From Haplomitrium mnioides (lineage: Eukaryota; Marchantiophyta; Haplomitriopsida; Calobryales), in the NCBI GenBank assembly GCA_049999725.1, contig JBNGIS010000002.1, positions 59,623 through 123,622 on the forward strand: a DNA stretch of 64,000 nucleotides. Reading direction: 5' to 3'. Each line of letters begins with the position of its first letter. The first letter of the stretch is position 1. A program made the translations under genes and the position numbers. Below are positions 34,860 to 43,430 of this stretch, in pieces. The notes under the pieces were generated by a model. The model saw only the letters and a list, made by a program, of their open reading frames with translations, did not search any database and was not told the origin of the DNA.

Positions 34860-35500
34860 ACTTGGATCTCTTGAAATAAAACTTACAATTTCACAATATT
34901 TGCAATACTTCTTTCAGATGGTTGCAATGCTTAGCTTCAATTTCGCTAAAAATAAGAATGTCATTCAAGAACACCAAAATTGACTTATCCAATAACCCAT
35001 AAAACATTTGATGCATTTGATCCATGAATATGGCTAGAGCATTAGTGAGATCAAATGTAGGGACCTTCCACTCAAAATATCTATACCTCGTGCAAAACTT
35101 GTCTTCAACACATCACTTGGCTTGAAAAGAATTTGCCAATAATCACTTCAAATATCTAGCTTGGAAAAGAACCACACTCCACTCAATTGATCCAACAAAT
35201 CATCAATACGCGGTAAAAGATAGGCATTCCTTACAGTTTGATTGTTCAACCCATGATAATCTGTGCAAAGACAAAATCCACCATCTTTCTTTGGCACAAA
35301 GAATATTGGTGCTCCCCAAGGTGAAACACTTTGCTGAATGAAGGTCTTCTCAAGAAGATCCTTCAAGGTCTTGCGAAGCTCTTCCAAGTTTTGTGGTGAT
35401 AACCAATATATTGGCCAATTATACGGAGTACTTTCTAGTATCAACTCAATCGAAAAAGGCATTCCACGATCATCTGGTAATCTTTTTGAGAAATCATTCG
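34860..35500 (-). pseudogene. E6 reverse transcriptase remnant
   Basis: An open stretch (35148-35462) contains [35 protein letters not shown] and [20 protein letters not shown], then [15 protein letters not shown]. The catalytic box reads FLND (34960-34971), the same D-to-N change as in E1. Confidence 0.85.
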
Positions 35501-35719
35501 GAAATATATCTGAAAACTTCTTTTAAATATCATCAATCCTTGAGGTCGGTACACATTTCCCTCCCTCTTCATTCAAGTCAATGATAGGTTTGATCCATAC
35601 AACAAATACAAGAAACTTTTTCTCCATCAAAACATTATCTGAACTGATTTAGGCTTCTTCACCAACAGTGCCAAACGTTCCAAAAGAAATTGCTTTCCTT
35701 GTAAAGTAATTTGAATTTT

Positions 35720-36019
35720 TCATTTCACCCAATCAACTTGAATAGATTGATCATCAAGCCAATGCAAGCCCAAAACAATGTCATAATGTACTGATGCAAT
35801 AACAAAATCCATAGGTTCCTCATGCTCTTTACCAATTCTTAGAAGAAATAGCTTTTGTAAGTAGAACACTTCATGTTTTTGGCCATCGGCAATAGTTACA
35901 AAACTTCCCTTGATAGGTAAAAAATTAGCTTTGATTTTCTTTGCAAAACGTAGTGACATGAAATTTTCAGAACTTTCACAATCTACCACTTCTACAAGAA
36001 TTCTCATCAACCATACCAT
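35720..36019 (-). pseudogene. E6 protease remnant
   Basis: A 99-residue frame with VVDCESSENFMSLRFAKKIK (active-site DSG altered to DCE), then GSFVTIADGQKHEVFYLQKL and ASVHYDIVLGLHWLDDQSIQ, the conserved end of the retropepsin. The altered triad would be inactive. Confidence 0.82.
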
Positions 36020-36184
36020 CTAGATAAAACAAGGTGCTTCTAATTTCTGTTGAGATTTTCATTCTATTAGAACTAATCAAGTTTTCAGTAAACCGCTGGA
36101 TTGTCTTTAGTGAGGTTTGTCGTTTCCCTGATTTTCTTCTTCAACATATGTTGCTTGAACAAGAGCACGTGGTTGATTTTGTCG

Positions 36185-37010
36185 ACATAAGAAATTCACA
36201 ATCATGTGACCAAGTTGTCGACAATAAAAACATCCTCCACCTTGACATAAACACTCACTCTCCACATCAGTGAGTGCCACTCTTTGCACTGCATCAATCT
36301 CCATGGGTACAACCTCATTTGGTCACACACAAACATTTGATAAAGCTTGTTGTTGTCGTGGCCTAACTTTGGTAGTTACTAGCAATGAGTCGTATTGTTC
36401 AGCCATGCGTATTGCTTTTTCTAGATGAGAGGGCTCTCTCATTGCCACTTCCATTCTAGTGCAAGGCTTCAATTCTCAAACAAAGTGATCTAAAGCTTTT
36501 CCCTTGCCCATATTAGGAATTTGCATAATGATGTTCTGAAATTGTGTGACATAGCTCCTTACCATACCAAGTTGCTTCAATTCTGCCAAACAATCTGTAA
36601 CCACTTTTGGAACATTCAGAACCCTAAATCTTATAATCACCGCTTCTTTGAACTCTTGCTAAGAAGCAATTAGAGCTACCATTCTACGTTGAGCTTGCTC
36701 AATTTGATATCTCCACCAAGTTTTTGCCACTCCCTCTAATTGACTTGCAGCAAATAGAATTCTTCGACCATCCTCTCTTATATTGGTAGCTTCAAAATAT
36801 TGTTCGCAATCAAACAAGAAATTCTTAGATGCATTAGGAATTGTCTTCCCATCATATGCTGTTGGTTTGGGAAACCGCACATGACTCTCTTCTTCTTCAA
36901 AATGTGCCCTCTTCCCCATTTGCATTTGAGCTTTGAGAAGGCAAGAAAGATGTTCAATTTGTTATTGCATCGCTTACATACTTGCTTCTTGATTCCCCAT
37001 TCCACTAAAA
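36185..37010 (-). pseudogene. gag: E6 gag with zinc knuckle
   Basis: KRAHFEEEESHVRFPKPTAY, FDCEQYFEATNIREDGRRIL and SQLEGVAKTWWRYQIEQAQR are the capsid blocks. The knuckle (36185-36232) is CFYCRQLGHMIVNFLC: two residues too long after the histidine, from a small insertion. About four stops interrupt the reading frame between the first ATG and the knuckle. Confidence 0.84.
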
Positions 37011-37019
37011 AGAACCATG

Positions 37020-37031
37020 GCTCTGATACCA
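37020..37031 (-). other. Canonical initiator tRNA-Met primer site of E6
   Basis: GCTCTGATACCA on the + strand is the exact reverse complement of TGGTATCAGAGC. It lies one base from the LTR. Confidence 0.92.
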
Positions 37032-37032
37032 T

Positions 37033-37189
37033 TGTAAATGAACTCAAAGATGTAAAAGAACTCAAGGACCGAAAAGTGACTTCAAAGTCAAGTAATCTTA
37101 TCTCAACCCTAAAGTGACTCTCTACCGCTTCCTTCACTCCTCTATATTTTTTTTTATAAATAGTACAATGTTATGCTTATACAAATACA
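37033..37189 (-). repeat. 5' LTR of E6 with an internal deletion
   Basis: It starts TGTAAATGAACTCAAAGATG and jumps after about 45 bases to sequence matching 33150 on in the other LTR. About 240 bp including the TATA box are missing, so the copy has no promoter at its 5' end. Confidence 0.75.
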
Positions 37190-37437
37190 CAATTTGTTTC
37201 CACATGATTCAAAGCAGATTATATAGAACAAAAGATCTACTATCTAAAGATAAAGGATAAATATTAGAAAGACAAACAAAAGAAATCTAAAAATTGCTAC
37301 TAAGACTTCTTGAAAGGACATAGAAGAGAGACTAGGTTTGGAACTAATGATGTAAAACAACAAATAAGGTATCATCACTTTGACATAGAAAACATAGAAC
37401 AATATATATACTTCTTCATACTAACACACCTTATTTT

Positions 37438-37837
37438 NNNNNNNNNNNNNNNNNNNNNNNNNNNNNNNNNNNNNNNNNNNNNNNNNNNNNNNNNNNNNNN
37501 NNNNNNNNNNNNNNNNNNNNNNNNNNNNNNNNNNNNNNNNNNNNNNNNNNNNNNNNNNNNNNNNNNNNNNNNNNNNNNNNNNNNNNNNNNNNNNNNNNNN
37601 NNNNNNNNNNNNNNNNNNNNNNNNNNNNNNNNNNNNNNNNNNNNNNNNNNNNNNNNNNNNNNNNNNNNNNNNNNNNNNNNNNNNNNNNNNNNNNNNNNNN
37701 NNNNNNNNNNNNNNNNNNNNNNNNNNNNNNNNNNNNNNNNNNNNNNNNNNNNNNNNNNNNNNNNNNNNNNNNNNNNNNNNNNNNNNNNNNNNNNNNNNNN
37801 NNNNNNNNNNNNNNNNNNNNNNNNNNNNNNNNNNNNN
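37438..37837. other. Assembly gap of 400 N
   Basis: The same 28 bases (starting ACTTCTTCATACTAACACAC) stand on both sides of the gap (about 37410-37437 and 37842-37870). The flanks probably overlap and the true gap may be absent or negative. Confidence 0.9.
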
Positions 37838-37959
37838 AAGCTACTTCTTCATACTAACACACCTTATTTTATTAATGGTATTTTATTGTTACATCCATTT
37901 TCTAATGCTAGACGAATAGACAAACAATACAACTTGACTTATTGACTTTCTATGCAAAC

Positions 37960-38430
37960 AATTTATGCATTATTGCATAATATTTTTTTTTTTGTTGTTT
38001 GATCATGTTGCTTTTAAAAAATTCCCCATTGACTTCAAGGTGGCTTTTAGAAAACTCTTTGTTTTTTTTTCATAGTTGTAGATTTTCCAATAGACCTCAA
38101 AATTACCTCATCATAATCATCTTTTTGTAGTTGCTCATGATATTATAACCACGTAATAACTAAACGATGGAGAATTCTTAAGTTGATTGGAATGAAATTT
38201 CTTAGCATATAGAGCAGTTGTTGCATAATATATCTTGTTTGTTTGTCTAGCTAGCTCTCCCTTGACTTCAAGATGGTTTAGATAAACAAGTTAATCATTC
38301 CTTGTTTGCAATTGCAAATTTCCTAATGGAATTGAAAATAGTCTCATGATAATTGCACTTTTGTAGTTGTTCAACACATTACAAACAAAGTACCAACTAC
38401 ATGAGGGAGAATTCTTATGATAAATAGAAA
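37960..38430. repeat. Diverged tandem duplication of about 240 bp
   Basis: Two copies share, in order, TTGCATAATAT, CTTGACTTCAAG (first copy ATTGACTTCAAG), a TTTCCTAATGG or TTTCCAATAG phrase, TTTTTGTAGTTG or CTTTTGTAGTTG, and GGAGAATTCTTA. Function unknown. Confidence 0.65.
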
Positions 38431-39450
38431 GAAATGTTTTAATACAAAGAAACTCAATCTATAGTAGCAACGAGCAACCCTTAAAACATAAAAACTCATA
38501 AATGTCATATGCTAACTCTCTTGTCACTAATATTTAGTTTCCAAATTGTCTTATTAGATTGTGTTATTCTACTTCACAAAAAGCCTATGTTACCTTCTTT
38601 GTGTCTCATAATGCATGCAGATAAGGTGCTCATCTTTTGTAACTTGAAGGTTGCATTGGAGGTACAACAACTTCTCTTGTTGTATTTTGTTGTACATCTT
38701 GGTCTATTTGACCACTGTACATCACAATAAATAAGAACCAGCTCAAAGTTGTGTGAGTAGGTGAACCAAATTAAGTGACATATACTTGTCAAGTATTGTT
38801 GAATTTGTCTTGATGGAGTGTTGTTGATAAATTAGTTGTTCTTGACAATCTATGATGTTGCACTATATGATTGTGAGAGGACCGTGAAGTAGTGTGGTCA
38901 TAAATGATCCATGAGTGCAATTCTTGATTGTTTAAGTAGATTCTTTATACCCAATCCCCATCTTTTTAGCCATTTTTGGTATTGATTGTACCAATTTGTA
39001 AGATCTCACAAGGTTGCCTAACAAGATGCCTCCATGGCCATTATTGTGTATTTCAATGGTACCACATCTTGAATAGATTGTAGGTATACAACAAATTTCA
39101 TTTAGTGTATGCTTCAATTGGTAGCATATCAAAATCAGTTGTCATGATGTGTAAAGGTGTGGTGGTGCAAATATTGGCTTATCTAATGAGAAACCTCTTG
39201 AGGGGTTTCCCACAATGTTTAGCTATATTGCAATAGCTAGAGAGAGTCTCTATAATTCTTTTCAATATGTTGTTGGAATAACAAAGCTATGGAAGAGGTT
39301 GATTCTCATGGGTATATGTCATATATCTTTTATCTTGTATGAGTTGTTCATTTGGAAGAGGTTGCCAAGACTTGCTGTAATTCTGCATTTGACTTTAAAA
39401 CTCCATTCTCTCTAAGTATGTTTTGGCGTTTGTTACGACAAAGAGAGCAG
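38431..39450. other. Unassigned DNA
   Basis: The short frames 38509-38730 and 39215-39415 have no features I recognise. Composition is AT-rich. Confidence 0.5.
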
Positions 39451-39451
39451 T

Positions 39452-39469
39452 TCCCCGGCAACGGTGCCA
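39452..39469 (-). other. Candidate primer site next to an LTR-like block
   Basis: TCCCCGGCAACGGTGCCA is the reverse complement of a TGGCxCCGTTGCCGGGGA-type site that is common in plant LTR retrotransposons. One base separates it from the TGTTGGGACA terminus. Confidence 0.7.
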
Positions 39470-39470
39470 C

Positions 39471-40248
39471 TGTTGGGACAAAGAAAAGAGAGCAGGGCAT
39501 AGGGGGAGGAGCCCTGCTCTAGTGTTCACTTGACATACATACATATAACATAACATATAATAGATGAGAGAGGAAAGGTGGTTGAATGCAAAGTACATTA
39601 CAGAGATCTGAAGGGGAATAAATTTAACCTTATATATTATGTGTCACTCCTTGAACAGCCATCCAAGACAGGGTATTGATATTCCCCCAAACAATGTCAA
39701 GATTTCTAACTCCATATCTCCCTAACTTCCCTACCTTCCAAAAATCCATCCTACTTACTACTCAAGGTGTACTTCGTGCGGTCTTCACCTTGTGGAGTCA
39801 GCACAAGGCTTTGGACCCTCCAGCCTCATCATGTATGGCAGTGACAAGCTGCCTCAACTCCCTGCTAGTGTCATCAGTTCCCGACAACAGGTTTTGATTG
39901 TCGATCTTCATGCTGAGTTTCTGCCACTCTCCAGAGGTAACGGGAAAACTCAGCCATGATGGTACCTTGCACTTCACTCACCTTCCTCTCCAACTCCAAC
40001 TTCAACAAATAACAACCAACTGAACAAACACTTTGGCAACTCCACAACAAAGGGTCAGACACCCTTTCTGGATTTCCGGTCTCCTGCAGCCTACAACAAA
40101 CTCACATATACAGCCCTGGCCCGATTTCTCTCTCTTCTTTAGTTTTTTTCTGATCTCCATTTCTGGCCAGACCTACAACAAACACACTCTCATAACAGAA
40201 ATACTTCACAATCCCAATCTTCTTCTTACCCTTGCTGGCTGTAGAACA
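39471..40248 (-). repeat. LTR-like block
   Basis: It begins TGTTGGGACAAAGAAAAGAG and may end GGCTGTAGAACA (TG...CA with a TGTT/AACA inversion), about 778 bp. It is pyrimidine-rich with no coding frame. With the primer site on its left it would be the 5' LTR of a - strand element, but internal sequence beyond about 30 bp is not recognisable. The right boundary is uncertain. Confidence 0.55.
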
Positions 40249-40629
40249 TAGTCTTCAATTTGCTGCCCCTTGAATGTCACCCTACAGCCCTTTCCTCCCG
40301 ACCGTATTTATCAGCTTTCACTCCAACTTCTCTTATCTTAGTCCTCTTCTTCATGATCTTTAACTTTTGGTGTCACTTCTTGCTCTTCTATTTCTGCAAT
40401 CAAATTTTCTCCGTGCAATCAATTTCCAACAGCCTTGTTGTGTTTCCTTGTGCATTGACCTGCCATTGTTGTTGCTTGACAAAGTGCAGCCCCAATTCTA
40501 ACTTCCTTCCCATGCAATATCCATCTTTTCCCCTATGCAAAACACTCCACTCTGCAACTCACAATCTTCTTGCCTGCATCATTGCATGCTCCACAAAATA
40601 TCAACGCACCTCCCTACACCTATTGCATA

Positions 40630-40850
40630 GCCCATCAATTGGTGAGTTGCTGTCAAACCCTTCTGCCTGATTTCAGATATGAGCAGCCATCAACCATATT
40701 TTAGCAAAAGAAAACTTCTTGTGTGCTATCAAGTTCATACATTCCCTTTGTACACCTCTTGTTCGCTCCATGTCTTTTGCCTCCAACTCCTCATACAACC
40801 CATAGTTGATACATAGGTATATACATCTCTACCAGTATTGTTTCTCTCTT
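40630..40850 (-). pseudogene. Crooked-neck/CLF1-like fragment (HAT repeats)
   Basis: The translation [20 protein letters not shown] followed by [20 protein letters not shown] closely resembles the HAT-repeat region of the splicing factor crooked neck (CRNKL1/CLF1), where IN-YALYEELEA and LIPHKKF-FAKIWL blocks are conserved (family knowledge, recalled). The fragment continues as [20 protein letters not shown]. It covers only two to three of many repeats and changes frame, so it is a dead partial copy. Confidence 0.72.
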
Positions 40851-40869
40851 GCAAGACAAAGTTCTACTG

Positions 40870-41160
40870 TACCAAAAAATAAACAAGAGTAGTCTTGTGC
40901 TTCTTTCTCCACCACCAGATCCTTGATATATTGTTTGAAAACAAGTAGAGGATCTCGTATAACATCCAATTTTTTCCTGCAGGTATGTCTACCAAAATCT
41001 ACAAATTTCTTCAACTCCTTACAAATGTTTGAAACTGCAAACTAGCCAATTTCCACATCATGCAAGAGTTCTGTGTCACTGAGAAACTCACAATAACCCT
41101 CAATCATAAGAATATCATCCTTTGTTCTAGCAATGATAATATCCAACTTTGAAAGATCCC
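40870..41160 (-). pseudogene. Polyribonucleotide nucleotidyltransferase fragment
   Basis: DLSKLDIIIARTKDDILMIE, GYCEFLSDTELLHDVEIG, then after one stop FAVSNICKELKKFVDFG and KKLDVIRDP follow PNPase residue by residue (LxLVVAGTKDxxLMIEGYCxFLxEExLLxAVExG; recalled family pattern, plant organelle type). PNPase degrades RNA in chloroplasts and mitochondria. Only the stretch linking the RNase PH-like cores is present. The stop is a CAG-to-TAG type change. It runs directly into the crooked-neck fragment. Confidence 0.75.
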
Positions 41161-41439
41161 CCCAGAAAACATAGTGAATTATTTCAAAACCAAGAGGATG
41201 TCTTGTCAAAGAGCTCCTTGTCCACCCATATGCTAGACAAGGGCAAGCAACAACTCCATCGCACTCTCATCAACAATGAATTCAGCCATCTCATCCTCTT
41301 CTTCAAATTCGATTTCTTGCAGGTTAAAATCTTAGCCAACTTGTTGTCTGTGCAAGTGCATGACTCGCAAGACTATGTTTTCGTCTTTTATTTGAAGATG
41401 ATTGCTCTCCATAGCCTGGCCGGTGAGAACTTCTTCCTT

Positions 41440-41857
41440 GAAAGCTTTGGTAGTAAAGAGCTTCATATTCCTATGTTCTTGCAAATCAACATGTCGAACT
41501 GCACCATCTTCTCCATAGCTAAAAAAAGTTTTAGGACTGTCTGGTTCAATGGCAAGCTTATGAGCACAACCTCGGTGGTTTGCAAGTTTTCAGTGTCTCA
41601 ACTTTTCCATCCTCTGACAAGACTAAGACAAACCTGTCCATCATCAACACAGTTGCTAGTGGTGCGATCGTTTGAAAATGGCATACTTCTGGCCTGGAAT
41701 ACATTGCTTCGATGCACAAAATGATAAGAGAGCTTTTGTCTTTTAGCAACACAATCCTAGAGCATAATTTTTGTGTCATATGATCCTGAGATAAAGCATC
41801 TCCAGCAGAATTGAAGTGAACTGTGTTGATGCAACCATTACGTCCCTCCATCACTAT
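41440..41857 (-). pseudogene. WD40 protein fragment, DCAF8-like
   Basis: MEGRNGCINTVHFNSAGDAL is the start of a WD40 blade. RFVLVLSEDGKVETLKTC follows in the same frame. In another frame HKLAIEPDSPKTFFSYGEDG and AVRHVDLQEHRNMKLFTTKA match the next blade of the DDB1-CUL4 associated factor 8 type (family pattern recalled). At least two frameshifts and an internal deletion separate the blades. A substrate receptor of CUL4 ubiquitin ligase would be the source gene. Confidence 0.7.
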
Positions 41858-41924
41858 ATACTATATCATTCGCTTGATAAAATCCTTGCATCCTCCAAAT
41901 TTTCCTAGAGAATGCTACTGGATT

Positions 41925-42302
41925 CAGGTACCTAAGTTGCTGACACCATGTCTCTTCAGACTCTCCTCGCATGCAAAACAAACATACTCATGATCACCCT
42001 TAGAAACCAATTTTCTATCTCTTTCAGTTATAGAAAATTTTGTCAAGAGCTGAACTTTCTCGTTGATTTCTTTGATGGCCTTCCCAATGAGTATTTCCTT
42101 AGTATGTGGTCCATAGCGGTCAGTAGTATCTAAGAACATAACTCCCAATGCCACAACATAATGATTGAGATCAATCAATTTCTGTTGAGGCTTCAGGGGG
42201 TCCATAGTATGTTGACATTCCCATGCATCCCAAGCCTAGCGCCAAAACGTCCACGCCTTGCGATCCTAGCTTCAACCTTGGCACTTCTGGTAGAGCAACC
42301 AT
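41925..42302 (-). pseudogene. Aldo-keto reductase N-terminal fragment
   Basis: It starts at an ATG (42300-42302) with [20 protein letters not shown] and [20 protein letters not shown], the N-terminus of the plant auxin-induced/IN2-type aldo-keto reductases. After a frameshift it continues ALGVMFLDTTDRYGPHTKEI, LIGKAIKEINEKVQLLTKF and YVCFACEESLKRHGVSN. The catalytic aspartate (LDTTD) and tyrosine (RYGPHT) are visible. The frame ends at a possible exon boundary (CAACTTAG/GTACCT), so it could be a first exon. Confidence 0.85.
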
Positions 42303-42334
42303 TTTCCCATAGACACTGCCATCTTCAACCTTTC

Positions 42335-42790
42335 ATCATCGTCCAAAACCATTCCTCTGAGGCTGTGATCTTGGAAAGAAATTGCACGCAAGTGCCCACT
42401 ATCAAGCCTTGCTACTACAAGCTCATCATCGTTGCCCATGAATAAAAAGACATACTCCTCTATCTTTGGCAAAAACCTGACATATTCAAGATCCCCTTTA
42501 CATGCAAAAGCTGCTCAGAAACAACTTCAATCTTCATGGTCTTATGAAGATGAACACATGCTTTCTGTTGCTTTTCCAGTCGCCACATTCTCCTCTTAAT
42601 CTTCCTTCTTTCAAAAAATTTGACTTTCCGATACCGCAATGACATCTTGCATTCCAACCCAAAACGGGTATGTAGTTCCGTTTGCTTTCTCAAGTCCTCC
42701 AGCCACTTCTCCTGAGAATCCATTACCTCTACATGAAGAGTTTTCTTCAACAATCATTTGATGGAGTGAATTTGATTCTTCATTGACACG
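42335..42790 (-). pseudogene. rRNA-processing protein EFG1-like fragment
   Basis: VSMKNQIHSIK, a stop, LLKKTLHVEVMDSQEKWLED, then LECKMSLRYRKVKFFERRKI and KRRMWRLEKQQKA follow the EFG1 coiled-coil plan (KxQIRSIxRLLKK...RYRKVKFFERRKxxRRxxRLEK). After one frameshift FLPKIEEYVFLFMGNDDELV continues it. EFG1 acts in 18S rRNA maturation. Assignment rests on remembered family pattern. Confidence 0.7.
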
Positions 42791-42829
42791 ATTTTGGATT
42801 CTTTCACGTTGGCCTTGCATAACCTTCTA

Positions 42830-43010
42830 CGTCCACGCTTACAGCTAGGGTCTTACTATCGATTCGTTCCTCCTTCTTGCCCGTATCCAAAAGACACTGG
42901 GCCACATAAATCTTTGGAAAAGCACCTCCATCTCCGAAACCCTCAGCCTTGCGAGGCAAAAATCCAGATCTCTTTGCGTTAGAGGGAGGTTCTTTGAAAT
43001 GCAAAACCTA
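42830..43010 (-). pseudogene. SNW/SKIP splicing factor fragment
   Basis: EPPSNAKRSGFLPRKAEGFG, DGGAFPKIYVAQCLLDTGKK and DSKTLAVSVDVEGYA match the N-terminal block of SNW-domain proteins (PPY..R.GF.PR..EDFGDGGAFPEIHVAQYPL). Only this block is present. The sequence then passes straight into the EFG1 fragment with no intergenic DNA. Confidence 0.8.
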
Positions 43011-43059
43011 TTGGCTTTGATTGTTTCCACTTTTCCCTTGAACCACGAATCTTTCTGTC

Positions 43060-43430
43060 ACCTCCAGTATCGCCTTAATGTTCCCACTTTTAGGGTTTTT
43101 TACCAATTGTAGCGACCCCATTTCCCTTACAGATCTATATAGTTCAAAATATTTTCAACCTCCACCCAGCTCTTCTCGATCCTCCAATGAACTCAACCTG
43201 AGAATTGAAAACAAATCTGCTCCAGCAATTACCTTCGGATCCTTGATATTTCATGCTCCTTTGAATTTTCAACACAAACTCGCAAGCCTTCTCTTCGAGC
43301 TTTTGTATTCTGTTCTAACACATGGCAGAATAGCACTTTCCTTTAGCTAGAAGACACCACTTTGTTGCTCTCCTACAATTGTTCTCCTTCTTGTGCTCTT
43401 GCAAAGCTCTTCTAGAAGCTTCCTCAATCG
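43060..43430. other. Unassigned DNA between gene fragments and LINE
   Basis: The - strand reads NIKDPKVIAGADLFSILRLS and VKNPKSGNIKAILEVTERFV, which look coding-like but are not recognised. They may belong to a seventh captured fragment. Confidence 0.35.

Larger units (their letters stand above)
32872..37189 (-). mobile_element. E6: chromovirus with all domains, dead
   Basis: From right to left: shortened 5' LTR (37189-37033), canonical primer site, gag with a CCHC knuckle, protease, RT, RNase H, integrase fused to the chromodomain, polypurine tract and 3' LTR (33274-32872). Possible target duplications are CACTT (32867-32871) and CAATT (37190-37194), one mismatch apart. This is the most complete copy of the E1 family in the window and serves as its guide. 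Stops and deletions are spread throughout. Confidence 0.88.

Noticed and set aside
42230-42250. Retroelement primer site (GCGCCAAAACGTCC)
   Set aside because: It lies inside the aldo-keto reductase coding fragment, whose reading frame explains the sequence.
41925-42302. Functional aldo-keto reductase gene
   Set aside because: Only the N-terminal third is present, with a frameshift after the YYGPP block, and it is surrounded by fragments of unrelated genes.
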